A stretch of DNA of 64,000 nucleotides from NCBI GenBank assembly GCA_910589415.1, contig OU342630.1, forward strand, positions 2,542,001 through 2,606,000. The letters run 5' to 3'. Position numbers and translations under genes: made by a program. Positions within the stretch are counted from its first letter, which is position 1. Each line of letters starts with the position of its first letter. The notes beneath the pieces were generated by a model. That model had not been told where the DNA came from. It worked only from the letters and a program-made list of their open reading frames with translations, and searched no databases. Positions 54,124 through 64,000 of this stretch are shown piece after piece. This DNA comes from Malachius bipustulatus. Its lineage: Eukaryota > Arthropoda > Insecta > Coleoptera > Melyridae.

Positions 54124-57100
54124 ATGAATAATACCGTAATGTTCCCCCAGCTAACGTCGGAAAATTTCAATAATTGGAAATTTAGAGTAAGAGCATTATT
54201 GGAAGAGAAGCAGATCGAGGAAGTATTAGAAGGTGAAATTGCAGACATCAAAGAAGAAAAGAAAAAGGAAGAATTCAAAGTGAAAGATGCTAAAGCTAAA
54301 TCTATAATAGTACAATGTGTAAGTGATAAGCATTTGGATATAATCAAGGATTCAACATCTGCGAAGCACATGCTGAAATCACTAGAAGATGTATTTCAAA
54401 GGAAGAGTGTGTTCACAAAACTAACATTGAAGAAGAAATTATTGACTCTCAAGTGTAAGAAGAGTGAGAAGCTAGAAGATCATTTTTTAAAATTTGATAC
54501 TTTAATTCGTGAACTTGAAAGTGTTGGGTCAAAAATGGATGAATCAGATAAAGTATGTCACATGTTGCTATCGTTAAATGAAGAATACAGTGCTGTAGTG
54601 ACAGCAATAGAAACTATGAATACTGACGTTACTATGGATTTTATAAAAGCCAGATTGTTAGACGAAGAACTGAAGGTGAAGTCAAAAACTGAAAGTAGTA
54701 GTGGAAGTCGTTACAATAATGAAGTCACATTTAAAGCAAGCCCATGTGTATGTTACGGTTGTGGTAAACCCGGACATAAAACCTTTCAGTGCTTACAAAA
54801 CAAAAAGTACGAAAGAGGAAGAGGTAGAAGTTTTAGTAGAGGAAATCGAGGTTTCAGAGGTAGTTATGGAAGGGGTCAACAACAAGCTAACAATGCCAGT
54901 GATGTCGCGTTCACAGCTCTAAGTTGTGACCAACAGTTTAATGGTGAAAATTCTTTTATATTGGACTCCGGTGCTACAGAACACATGGTTACAGCTGAAT
55001 TGCAACACTACATGACTGATGTTCGAGATCTGGATAAAGAAATCAAAATTGGAACAGCAAAAAGTGGTGACGTCTTACTTGCGAGGAAAAAGGGAACTCT
55101 TCAATGTATTTGTCAAGGTAAAAGAATAACAGTAGAAGCTCTGTTAGTTGAAGGTATGTCACACAATTTATTGTCTGTATCACAATTATTAAAAAAGGAT
55201 TTTAGAGTAATATTCGATAAAGATGAACGAGGTAAAAAGAGAGCCAAAATACTCAAAAGTAGTATGACATTTCATTGTATAACTGTAAAAGATTTATTCT
55301 TGTTAAACGTAGAATTCAAAACTGAAAATTGTTTTAAAGTAAGGGTCAAAGAACCCAATGAGTGTAACGATGGTAATGTTTGGCACAAAAGATTAGGACA
55401 CTTAAATCGATATGGCTTAAAACAATTAGGATTACCTAGTGATAAGAAAACATGTAGTAGTTGTATTGAGGGTAAAAGCACAAGAAAAACTTTTTATGAA
55501 TGTAGCAATAAAACTACAGAAATAGGTCAGTTAATTCATACAGATATTGCAGGTCCAGTTGTAACGCCTACTTTTGAAGGTAATAGATATTTTCAGGTAT
55601 TGATTGATGATTATTCAAATTTCTTAATTGTAAAGCTGTTAAAATCAAAACATGAAGCTGCTCAAAACGTAATTGATTTTATTAAATTAATTAAAACTCA
55701 GCACGGGAATAAAACCAAAAAGATAAGATGTGATAATGGAGGGGAATTTTCATCAAGATATTTTAGAGATTTCTGTAGAGACAAAGGTATACAAATAGAA
55801 TACACGTTGCCATATAGTCCGCAACAAAACGGTAAATCAGAACGAATGAATCGAACTCTTTTAGATAAGGTACGTACTAAATTTGCAGAAACTAATTTGC
55901 CAAAAGAACTTTGGGGAGAGGCCATTTTATGTTCAGCATATGAGTTGAACAGATCTCCTACTAGTTCAAATGGAGGTGTTGCTCCTGCCACAAGATGGTA
56001 TAATGTCAATAATTTGTCGAAATTGAGAATTTTCGGAAGTCGTGCTTGGTCGGTCATTTTACCGAAATTAAACAAATTGGAAAAACGCGCCAAAACTTGT
56101 ATTATGGTTGGATATGGTATAAATGGATATAGATTGTGGGATTTTAAAAGAAATGAAATTATATGTTCAAGAGATGTAACGTTCGATGAAACACAAACAA
56201 ATTATAATGAAATAAATGTTGATCAATATAAAGAGGATAGGAAAATAATATTAATAGATGAAATCAAAGAGAAAGAAGAAACACAGAAGAATTTAGAAGA
56301 TGAAGAAGATTCTAGATTAGAAGATGAAGAAAGCGAGAAAATAGAGAAAGACTGTGAAGAAAGAAAAGATAATTCAGAAAATATTGATAGCGAAGAAGAA
56401 GAAGGAAGTTCTGACAAAGAAAATAAAAGGCAGATTGTGACTAATCGAGGGAGAAAAATTAATACTCCAAAATATTTGAACGAGTATGAAACATACTCAG
56501 CATATTGCTTACTTACGTCTCAAAATAATGATCCAAGTAATTATAATGAAGCTATAGAATTAAAAGGTTGGAGTGAAGCAATTGAAAAGGAACTAGATTC
56601 GCATAAAAAATTAGTAACATGGAGTGAAACAAAATTACCAGAGGGAAAGACAGCTATACAAACGAAATGGGTATTTAGAACTAAGGATGATGGAACAAAG
56701 AAAGCCAGAATTGTGGCAAAGGGTTTCCAACTTAAGGAGGAGAGTCAGTTTCAGCCAGTATATGCCCCAGTAGCTCGTATGTCAACAATACGGTTGTTAT
56801 TGTCGATAGCATTACAGGAAGATTGGGATATAAGACAACTAGACATTCCTACAGCTTTTTTGAATGGCAGATTAGATACAGAAGTGTATATTTATCCACC
56901 TGACGGATTTAAAACAAACTCAAAATTTTTGAAGCTGAATAGAGCCTTGTATGGTCTCAAAGAATCGCCAAAAGTGTGGAATGATACTTTCAATGATTTT
57001 GCAATAGCAAATAACTTTGAAAGATCAAAATATGATTGTTGTTTATACTGCAGCAATGAAGTTTGGATTTTAATTTATGTAGACGATATGTTGGTTACTG

Positions 57101-58020
57101 GAAATAGAGCAAATGTCGAGAAAACATTGTCATTGTTGAAAGAATATTTTCAAGCAAAAGATTTGGGTGAAATTAAAAATTTTCTTGGTATGAATATAAC
57201 TTGGATGAAGGATAAAGGAGAGATAATAATAGATCAGAAAAAATTCATAACGAAGATATTAAATAACTTTAATATGGAGCAATGTAATGGTAAATCTACA
57301 CCTATGGAAAAAGGTTTTCAGTATAATGAAAGCAGTGAAATAGTAGATGTTCCATATAGACAGTTGATAGGAAGTTTAATGTATTTGTCAACAACTACTC
57401 GACCTGATATAACATTTTCGGTGTCATATTTAAGCAGATTTCTTGATAAGCCAACAACAGAAGCATGGAACGCAGGTAGAAGAGTGTTACGTTATCTACA
57501 GGCTACGAAAAATAAAGGGTTGACTTACGTCAAAAATATTAAGAGATTAGGAGAAATTGATAACTTAAAAGCTTATTCAGATTCTGATTGGGCATCTGAT
57601 AAGCAAGATCGAAAAAGTGTCAGTGGATGTTTAATTTTTCATGGTAAAAATGTTGTAGCTTGGTTTTCTAAAAAGCAAACTTGTGTAGCTCTATCCACCG
57701 CAGAAGCGGAATATGTAGCAGCAGCTGCAAGTGCACAAGAATTGGTAAATCTTAAGGGTATTTTGTATGATTTTAAATTGAAGAATGGTGCAGTGTTATT
57801 TTGTGATAATAAAAGCTCAATTTTAATGTCAAAAAGTAATGAAAACTCTAAAAGAGCTAAACACATAGACATCAAAAATCATTACTTGAAAGATCTAGTA
57901 TCTCGTAAAATTGTATCTGTCGAATATGTGCCCACTTGTGAAAATTTATCAGATATGTTAACAAAATCTCTGTGTAAAGACATTTTTTGTAAACTTAGAG
58001 ATAAGGTTCTCTATAATTAA
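54124..58020 (+). CDS. copia gag-pol polyprotein (about 1298 aa, intact)
   Basis: The frame is open from 54058; the likely start is ATG 54124 (MNNTVMFPQLTSENFNNWKF). Domains in order are: capsid-like gag (1-190); zinc knuckle CYGCGKPGHKTFQC (~210); an RG/RGS-rich stretch; aspartic protease LDSGATEHM (~281); pre-integrase zinc site (WHKRLGHLN, CSSC); integrase core (HTDIAGP, CDNGGEF, NGKSERMN, ~485-590); an acidic linker (~700-780); reverse transcriptase (QLDIPTAFLNG, ILIYVDDM near 985); and RNase H (YSDSDWASD, STAEAEYVA). The polyprotein would build particles, copy its RNA in the cytoplasm and integrate the cDNA. No stops or frameshifts were seen. Confidence 0.95.
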   Translation: MNNTVMFPQLTSENFNNWKFRVRALLEEKQIEEVLEGEIADIKEEKKKEEFKVKDAKAKSIIVQCVSDKHLDIIKDSTSAKHMLKSLEDVFQRKSVFTKLTLKKKLLTLKCKKSEKLEDHFLKFDTLIRELESVGSKMDESDKVCHMLLSLNEEYSAVVTAIETMNTDVTMDFIKARLLDEELKVKSKTESSSGSRYNNEVTFKASPCVCYGCGKPGHKTFQCLQNKKYERGRGRSFSRGNRGFRGSYGRGQQQANNASDVAFTALSCDQQFNGENSFILDSGATEHMVTAELQHYMTDVRDLDKEIKIGTAKSGDVLLARKKGTLQCICQGKRITVEALLVEGMSHNLLSVSQLLKKDFRVIFDKDERGKKRAKILKSSMTFHCITVKDLFLLNVEFKTENCFKVRVKEPNECNDGNVWHKRLGHLNRYGLKQLGLPSDKKTCSSCIEGKSTRKTFYECSNKTTEIGQLIHTDIAGPVVTPTFEGNRYFQVLIDDYSNFLIVKLLKSKHEAAQNVIDFIKLIKTQHGNKTKKIRCDNGGEFSSRYFRDFCRDKGIQIEYTLPYSPQQNGKSERMNRTLLDKVRTKFAETNLPKELWGEAILCSAYELNRSPTSSNGGVAPATRWYNVNNLSKLRIFGSRAWSVILPKLNKLEKRAKTCIMVGYGINGYRLWDFKRNEIICSRDVTFDETQTNYNEINVDQYKEDRKIILIDEIKEKEETQKNLEDEEDSRLEDEESEKIEKDCEERKDNSENIDSEEEEGSSDKENKRQIVTNRGRKINTPKYLNEYETYSAYCLLTSQNNDPSNYNEAIELKGWSEAIEKELDSHKKLVTWSETKLPEGKTAIQTKWVFRTKDDGTKKARIVAKGFQLKEESQFQPVYAPVARMSTIRLLLSIALQEDWDIRQLDIPTAFLNGRLDTEVYIYPPDGFKTNSKFLKLNRALYGLKESPKVWNDTFNDFAIANNFERSKYDCCLYCSNEVWILIYVDDMLVTGNRANVEKTLSLLKEYFQAKDLGEIKNFLGMNITWMKDKGEIIIDQKKFITKILNNFNMEQCNGKSTPMEKGFQYNESSEIVDVPYRQLIGSLMYLSTTTRPDITFSVSYLSRFLDKPTTEAWNAGRRVLRYLQATKNKGLTYVKNIKRLGEIDNLKAYSDSDWASDKQDRKSVSGCLIFHGKNVVAWFSKKQTCVALSTAEAEYVAAAASAQELVNLKGILYDFKLKNGAVLFCDNKSSILMSKSNENSKRAKHIDIKNHYLKDLVSRKIVSVEYVPTCENLSDMLTKSLCKDIFCKLRDKVLYN

Positions 58021-58171
58021 ATGTATGCGATTTTCAGCAATTTTCTTTTTTTGTATATGTACATGTTATCTTTGAAACAATTACTTGTGTGGAATTATTT
58101 TTAAATTTATGTCATGGAATTTGTGAAGTGAAAGTAAGAAGAAAAAGAAAAATTGTCAAATCGAGGAGGAG

Positions 58172-58431
58172 TGTTGAGATAAGAGTTAGAGCGCAATTTA
58201 GCGTTGGGATATTTCTGAACCAAAAGTGAACTGAACAAAAAGAACCAGGAAGTTCAACTCGATTGTCGATACTCACTCTGTCTCGATATTAAAGAAGAAG
58301 AATGTGCTTGTGCTTGTCTGTCTGTTAATTTTATTTTCTACAACTATTATTATTACAATAAATAGATGTTTGTTTATAGAAAGTAATGATGATTATTTTG
58401 CCCGGTACCCTAATTAATAATAATCGTAACA
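58172..58431 (+). mobile_element. copia 3' LTR
   Basis: It repeats the 5' LTR, TGTTGAGATAAGAG to AATCGTAACA, at the same 260-bp length. The gypsy LTR resumes after the duplicated GTGGC. Confidence 0.95.
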
Positions 58432-58436
58432 GTGGC

Positions 58437-58730
58437 GACCTGGCAACGCTGCCCCTAGCGGGACTCCGAAGAAGCTGGAACAGCTCCAACGCGGCGCGGA
58501 CGAAGTAGTGGAACAAAAAGAAAAATAATAGAATAGAATAGAATGGCGGAGAATAACGTCAACGTCGAATATCATAATTCATCATTGTCTTTTCGTACTA
58601 GCGCATGCACATTGATTTCATTCTGTACTTATTGTAACTGTGAATATAAAATTACTAATTAGAAAGTGTTAAAATAAAATATAAAGCTAGTGGATTATTT
58701 CTCTTCATAATTATAACCAAGTAATCCACA
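58437..58730 (+). mobile_element. gypsy 3' LTR, main part
   Basis: It continues GACCTGGCAACGCTGCC... to GTAATCCACA. Together with 53719-53724 it makes a 300-bp LTR. Compared with the 5' LTR it shows a two-base difference near the start, single changes (TGGAACAGC, GTAGTGGAAC) and a 3-bp deletion in CTTCTTATTG. Confidence 0.93.
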
Positions 58731-58849
58731 ATGGTAATGTTATGCGAATAACGGAGGTTATCTCATTAGTTCTTCTTTTTTATTTGATTTTAGCAGAATT
58801 TTAGCCTTCGTTCAGTGCGGCAACCTGAAAACTATAAAAGTTACTAGAA
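58731..58849. other. No recognised feature
   Basis: Flank of the gypsy insertion. The first nine bases (ATGGTAATG) also occur before the 5' LTR. Confidence 0.4.
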
Positions 58850-59003
58850 ACTAATACTCAAGCCGTTACTCGCCTGAGTATTGCTTGAGGTTTGTCTCTG
58901 GCATAGCAGCAGCTTTACTCGGTTGAGTATTACTTCGCGGAGAACGCCTCAACTGCCTCAAGTATGAGTTTGAGAATCGACTCTGAGTACCGGCCCCAGT
59001 CGC
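58850..59003 (-). repeat. Terminal region of a GGCCGGTACTCAGAG element, copy 2
   Basis: The reverse complement reads GGGGCCGGTACTCAGAGTCGAT and then CAAGTAATACTC-type repeats, matching 29055-29240. Only one end is present. Confidence 0.6.
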
Positions 59004-59205
59004 TCGACTGCTTTCGTTTTAAATCGTTGAGAAATGGGCGAAATCTCATGATGAGTTTTCACATGAGCGATGTTAGAGAATACGTTTACATGAAACTTTT
59101 CTTTAAGGAACCGCTCATTTAGAGAGACTCCTGGTGCACATAGCACTCGTAAAAATGAAAAAAACCTATTATTGTCCCATTGTTCAGGTGATATAATTGT
59201 TCCAT
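59004..59205 (-). pseudogene. Unrecognised coding relic
   Basis: A minus-strand frame reads ISPEQWDNNRFFSFLRVLCA, then PGVSLNERFLKEKFHVNVFS and HEISPISQRFKTKAVERLG. Amino-acid composition and lack of low complexity suggest former coding sequence. It has no start, and its far end fuses into the TE terminus at 59003. The family was not recognised. Confidence 0.35.
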
Positions 59206-59299
59206 TTAAAAAATATCACCTTTCTTATCAACATAATAAGTTCACATTTTCATCTCATGTTTTCGGGTTTTTTATTCAGCTTATGTAAAAAGTCGAAGA

Positions 59300-59362
59300 G
59301 TTTTGGACATATTTTGTAACTGTAAAGCAGGAAAATGTTACTGTAAACATTCCGCTGCTCGC
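59300..59362 (+). pseudogene. SWIM zinc-finger fragment
   Basis: One plus-strand frame reads FCNCKAGKCYCKHSAAR, matching the C-x-C...C-x-H pattern of SWIM fingers. The surrounding frame is short and closes soon after. It may be a relic of the same broad gene class as 26115-26732, but the match is brief. Confidence 0.4.
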
Positions 59363-60640
59363 AGAAACTGATTTATTGACCATGATTTAGAACCCTTCAC
59401 CTGAAATACAGCTCGAAAAAAATTATAGCAGTATACACCGTTCACATATTAAAAAAGAACTAGGTGGCCATGAACTTTTGTTTTTAGGTTTGCAAAAATG
59501 AAAACTCCCTAGATCTCGATTGACAATATCAGCTGATCGAGATATTAAAGGTTAAGTATAGACTGACATTTGTCAAATCACTCAAAGTGTCTCAGCTGAT
59601 TAACAGCCATGTTGTCTAATTGAAGTTTTAGTAGTAGGATATCTATCTAGGATGATTTTTTACTCTGATCAATTTTTCTCAAACTGACAAATAAAATTAT
59701 TAAATTTTTGACATTTTAAATTTCAAAAGAGCAAAATGAAGAAAATAATATCTCTAAGATGAATAAATCCGCATTAAGAAAGCATTTCAATGATTAAGAT
59801 CCAGAAAGTCCAAACTTGAGCAAACATTTAAGTCATTCAGAAGGTGAAATATGTTTGGAATGTAAGTATTGAGTATGTGTATCTGTATCTGCTAAATTGC
59901 TGGTAATTACTGTCTCTTATAGTAGTCAGACCGTGGCATTAGCAAGTATTATTAGACAAGACAAATTAGATATTACACCCTTGGGCAGCCCACATAAAAC
60001 CGGCACTGATTATGAAATTTTTGTGTTTCCGGAAGATTTGCAATAATCTATTTCCAATACAACCCAATCGAAATGACATGGGGGTATTGTAAACTTCACT
60101 ATACAAGCACGTAAATTAGCAGCTTCCCTCTAAGGATAAAGTAAAGAATGTATGTCTTGAAGAGCTTTCAAAATGTAAGTACCTACATCTGACATGTGAC
60201 AAAATTAATATAAATCATTGTGAAACACTTATTTCGGAGTACTGGACGAAACAAATGGACATGGTGAAAATCTTATTAAAATCAGAGCGCTGAAGATGAT
60301 TCTGATTCTAAGCAGGATGCAGTAGCGGTTATTGATAATGGGGGATAATTTTGGGCCAGAAGCCAGAAGTCCAGAATCTTTGGCTGGTTTCCGACACAAT
60401 ACTACGATACCGAATAACCGACGAATTGACGAAAAATATTTTTCATTTACGTACCTATATTTTAATATTTTAATAAACGTACCGATATATTTTAATTACC
60501 TGCTATGTATTTATTAAAAGTAAATTAATATAATTGATTCAAGTTTTTTATTTTATATTCAAAAAGTACATTTGTGTATTTTCCTAACTTGGCAAAATTA
60601 CATGATAACCTTTTTCTCAAACTCTTATGAAAAGCTTAAG
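59363..60640. other. No recognised gene
   Basis: AT-rich DNA with short, interrupted frames. A GCTGATCGAGATATT motif and similar pieces occur, but nothing I can assign. Confidence 0.4.
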
Positions 60641-60651
60641 ATTTTAAGATC

Positions 60652-60885
60652 TTAGATCCAGCGACATTGCGTTCTAGTTAAAGATTGCAATATGTGACTA
60701 AATGATTCAAAATAAAAAGCCCCCAAAGATGCAAATATAAATATAATAAGAATACCAAAAATATCAAAAATCCATCTGGCAACTATGTCCTGTTCCTTGC
60801 CATAAAACTTCAACCTCATAAAAAAGAGACATAACCAAACTCCAGCCAATGATTGACAGCGGTTATACCCAGTGATTTCTATCAC
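60652..60885 (-). CDS. Possible exon or relic of a membrane protein
   Basis: A 77-codon minus-strand frame (start at 60885, stop at 60652) contains two hydrophobic stretches, one near LAGVWLCLFFM and one reading WIFDIFGILIIFIFASLGAF. The linker is basic (RLKFYGKEQD). Low complexity is absent, but no family is recognised and there is no splice or promoter support. It could be a chance frame. Confidence 0.2.
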   Translation of the reverse strand: MIEITGYNRCQSLAGVWLCLFFMRLKFYGKEQDIVARWIFDIFGILIIFIFASLGAFYFESFSHILQSLTRTQCRWI

Positions 60886-61053
60886 CCTACACCATAACCC
60901 AATTCTTTTATAATAAGTGAACGGTGTATAGTTATTGTTTTATTAGTAGGTAGGTATTACTTAAACGTCATCTTAAATTAACTAAATTTTTTAACTTTAA
61001 TTTACTATCTAAAGAAAGATTCAGGATTAATAAATGCGTATGTAATCAAGCAT

Positions 61054-62323
61054 CCCAAACAGCACAATAACATCCAGTGGATGTCCATTTTTATTACTAC
61101 TGTGGACTTCCATGACATCCATTGGCCATCCACATATGGACATCGTACATTCAGTGGATGTCCAGTGGATGATACAAATGACACAGTTTGGGACCTCCAT
61201 TGCTAGTCCTTCAGTGGACATTGTATGGATTAAAATCTGGACTACTTTTGGATCAAATTTGTATAATTAAAAAAATGTCCTTTGGACATCCATTGTCACA
61301 AACATGGACGTTCATTAGCGTACATTATGTGGATCAAAAAATGAACAATTTTCATCAGTACGGAAATTGTGTGGTAACTGACATTACTAAAAAAGCAAAT
61401 TCGGAGAAGCGTTTAGCAGAAAATAGAAGATTTTTCGCGCTTGCCGCTTCTCTGAAATGGCTGTTCTTGAAATGTCAGCTTAGCGGTACCGCACACATGA
61501 TACAACTACACAATTTATTTATACACTGTTTATTTGTATTATATGACTGCACACAATTTCCGTACTGATTGATGAGGCTTTTGCTATAGTGGGACCGCAA
61601 TAGACAAACTCTCAATACCTAATAAACCTCGAAAACTGAAAGATTAATACGACCAATATCGTCATTGAAGGCGAAATGAATTTTCATTTTTCATTTTTAT
61701 TTTTAGGTTAGGTATAACTTGTATGGATTTCTTCTTTTTCTTCGTTTGAACTATTATTGGCCTTCACTTCTTGATAATTAACGTAATACAAGATTTATAA
61801 TTATAATTATTGTAAATAATAAGTGACTAATTGCTTGAAATATTGTTTATTTGCGTGGTGTTACAGAATTATTGAATTCTAAAAAAATTAATAACCTGTT
61901 GAGAGTAACATTAAACGTGATGTTAAAAGTGTCGATATGGATGTCCATTTTAAGTCACAATATGTACATTAATGGGACGTCCAAACTCGGACATGATTTT
62001 GGTTTGTACAAACGAATCATTCAATGGACATCGAACGGACGACCTCTGATGTACTAAAACATATGGTACATAAAACGACATCCAATGGATGTAGCGCAAA
62101 AGGTCCACGGACGTCATGTACGTATTATGGACATATGCCCGTATTCACAAACGATAATTTCCTAAATAATTACGTAATCAATTATACCCATCTCACTCTA
62201 TTGCAAAAAAACTGCATATCTCCATCTCACTCATTTAATTAATTACGTAATTATTTAGGAAATTATCGTTTGTGAATACGGGCAAGAATCGTCCCGTCCA
62301 TTGGATGTTGTGTGCTGTTTGGG
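61054..62323. mobile_element. GGACGTCC-family TIR element, copy 3, with a nested MITE
   Basis: It is about 95% similar by eye to copy 2 (52161-53277), with the same CCCAAACAGCAC...GTGCTGTTTGGG ends and AT on both flanks. It contains one extra 149-bp MITE at 62136-62284 that copy 2 lacks. Confidence 0.92.
62136..62284. mobile_element. 149-bp palindromic MITE, copy 2
   Basis: Same TGCCCGTATTCACAAACGAT ends as 48039-48187. The flanks are ATA and AGA. The uninterrupted sister sequence at about 53236 reads GGACATAATCGTCCCG, which fits a 3-bp duplication with one later change. Confidence 0.9.
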
Positions 62324-63185
62324 ATATAAGGTACTCGTATACAACAAACCCTTCCCGATTTTTTTTATCGTTGAACGACCTCATGTTTGCAATAACAAAT
62401 ACATTAAAATTAATAGCGGGCATGCAGGACTTGCCGCATGAAAGTGTCAAATTTGGCTACTTGATGGCGCCGCAATAGTTAGGTACTTATTTAGCCTATA
62501 CTCACTAAACGCATTGCTTTGATTGAAGTAGTTAAAACTAGTTTTTTTTTATGTTTAATGAAACATAAAAACCCCGGCAGCTCCGGTATTTCTTGCTGAA
62601 GTCCACTAGTTCACCATATGGAGACTTTTCTGTCATTCAGTGAATACTTTCATGTTCAGGGGACCCTTTCACTGCTAATGTGGAACCTGTGAAAGAAATT
62701 CTATATTCAAACAAACGTGTATAACTTATAGTTTATTTTTTATTTCGATGGACTTGTCAAACAGTTGTCAAGGTATTGGTAGCTTGTGCAATCTTTCAAC
62801 AGTAATTTTGATATTGTCAGATGGTAGCTTGTTTTCTTGACCTTGACAAAACATTAACGTTGTGACTAGAGTCACGGCAACACTCCCCGACTCGGGTACA
62901 GGCTATGACGTCACCTGCAAAACATGTTTCCTTGTTGCATTGTTATAAAACGCAAATTATAAAATTCTAACTCTATTTTCTTTGAAAATAGTCCTTTTCT
63001 AGTATAGGTAGTTAATCATTTTTTGAGAATCAATTTAGGTGGCATGACCATATCTATAATAACGTTTTGCGAGAACTAGGTCTGGTCCCTGAGTCGATAC
63101 TCTAGTCACAGCGAGACGCCAAGGAACTTGAAAAGTTGAAGTTGTCAAATTGACAAACTGATGAATTATTAAATTCAAAATTATT
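62324..63185. other. No recognised gene
   Basis: AT-rich sequence. A GTGACTAGAGTCACGG block at about 62870 and ACTCTAGTCACAGCG at about 63100 could be element ends, but the match is short. Confidence 0.35.
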
Positions 63186-63501
63186 CAGTGCGCGAGAAAA
63201 GTAAGGAATAAATTCGATAAAACGGAAAGCGCTGTTTTTTTGAATAAATTAAAAACAGGTCGATTTCGTTTTTGAGTTCTTGAACTACCGTACTGGCAAT
63301 TAAATGAAGTATCAAAAAGTGGGATAAAAAATAAGGGTTGCCATTAAAAAATGCCGATGACGTCACCACTTTTTCCCGCATACCCCAATATTAGGGCAAA
63401 AGTTGAACAACTCAAAAACAAAATCGACCTGTTTTTTATTTATTCAAAAAAACAGCGCTTTTCGTTTTATCGAATTTATTCCTTACTTTTCTCGCGCACT
63501 G
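63186..63501. mobile_element. 316-bp MITE derivative of the CAGTGCGCGAG family
   Basis: It consists of little more than the two long inverted arms of the element at 7243-9434, joined near AATTAAATGAAGTATC. The ends are CAGTGCGCGAG and CTCGCGCACTG. The flanking bases are TT on both sides. Confidence 0.9.
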
Positions 63502-63799
63502 TTTAAATGCTTAGGCAGGCAAATTTATTTCAAAAGAAAGGAAAGAATGCGATTAATCAAATGCTGTGAACAATAATAATTGAAAGACGTTTATATCCAA
63601 ATCAAACAAAAATTCTGTTTATTCAGATTCCTTGAAATATTCCTCGAGAAATTCTTTAAAAATGATTTCTATGATGATTTAATAATGTCGTAAATACCTC
63701 TATTTGTCAGTACATCTTCCTATTTTCAACATTTTTACAGAAAACTAAGAAGCAAGGTCGCACATACATAATTAAGATTTATAAGAGTAGATAGCGGGG

Positions 63800-64000
63800 A
63801 TGGTGGATTATAACTCACTCCGAATTTTGGGAAAATTTTTACATAAAACGTTACGTTATGACCAGTATAGACGATATCTTGAAAAAAATTTGCGGAAGAT
63901 ACATAAAATATTGAGAAAAATGAGTTTAAAATATCATAAAATGGATCAAAAATTACAGTTCAAATTCCATTAAATTCGCTAAATTGACAGATTTCTAGAA
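63800..64000 (+). repeat. Inverted, internally deleted copy of the Crypton-like repeat ends (runs off window)
   Basis: GGTGGATTATAACTCACTCC through AAATATTGAGAAAAATGAG is the complement of 24530-24665. Then TTCAAATTCCATTAAATTCG to the window end is the complement of 22725-22790. The roughly 1.7 kb between these blocks in the first copy is absent here. Confidence 0.75.

Larger units (their letters stand above)
53725..58431 (+). mobile_element. Full-length copia (Ty1) element nested in the gypsy 3' LTR
   Basis: It is 4707 bp with two 260-bp LTRs and a perfect 5-bp target duplication GTGGC at 53720-53724 and 58432-58436. It has a copia-type primer site, one uninterrupted gag-pol frame and a purine tract (GAGGAGGAG) before the 3' LTR. 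All parts needed for autonomy are present by inspection. Confidence 0.96.
48264..58730 (+). mobile_element. Ty3/gypsy retrotransposon with two nested insertions
   Basis: It has a 5' LTR, a primer-binding site, gag, pol and a 3' LTR. Pol is split by a TIR element (52161-53277). The 3' LTR is split by a full copia element (53725-58431), leaving its first six bases at 53719-53724. The LTRs differ by only a few substitutions and small indels, so the gypsy insertion is fairly young and the nested insertions younger still. Confidence 0.92.

Overview
This is eukaryotic DNA, almost certainly from an insect with a large, transposon-rich genome. The evidence is long AT-rich introns, a spliced animal RhoGEF gene, and insect-type elements: Ty1/copia, Ty3/gypsy, jockey-like LINEs, TAA-targeted R4/Dong-like LINEs, hAT, PIF/Harbinger-like and Crypton-like elements. 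A beetle or hemipteran would fit, but the sequence alone does not settle the order. I saw no bacterial operons, CRISPR arrays, rRNA or tRNA genes.

One host gene is well supported. It is a minus-strand RhoGEF (DH domain), with exon 1 at 14152-14631 and exon 2 at 1307-1493. The splice sites match in phase and flank a 12.7 kb intron packed with transposons. The rest of the gene lies off the left edge. A second, decayed minus-strand gene with a SWIM zinc finger lies at 26115-26732.

Layout. 1-710: LINE reverse transcriptase relic fused to a zinc-finger N-terminus. 1725-2425: inverted pair of LTRs. 3568-4147: 262-bp tandem repeat. 4148-9910: decayed gypsy element broken by a LINE, which itself ends in an ATT tail, and by a 2.2 kb TIR element carrying its own 1.46 kb insertion. 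9930-12433: row of foldback elements. 15484-16198: MITE. 16556-18080: near-perfect 0.95 kb palindrome plus a third copy of one arm. 18767-21422: 2.66 kb LTR-like element. 22725-24665: Crypton-like tyrosine-recombinase repeat containing a TIR element with a THAP exon. 27977-28855: hAT element. 29400-30352, 52161-53277 and 61054-62323: three copies of a TIR family rich in GGACGTCC motifs.

The centrepiece is 30405-46826, a second copy of the 2.66 kb LTR-like element on the minus strand. Its internal TAA microsatellite has received a 13.8 kb head-to-tail array of R4/Dong-like retrotransposons. The array holds two full-length copies, three 5'-truncated copies from three lineages, and a recombination-generated 1571-bp duplication.

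Region 48264-58730 is a gypsy element whose 3' LTR carries a full-length, apparently intact copia element. The copia LTRs are both 260 bp and the target duplication GTGGC is perfect. The same gypsy pol gene is also split by one of the GGACGTCC-family elements. Nested insertions, target duplications and filled/empty pairs within the window give a relative order of events.
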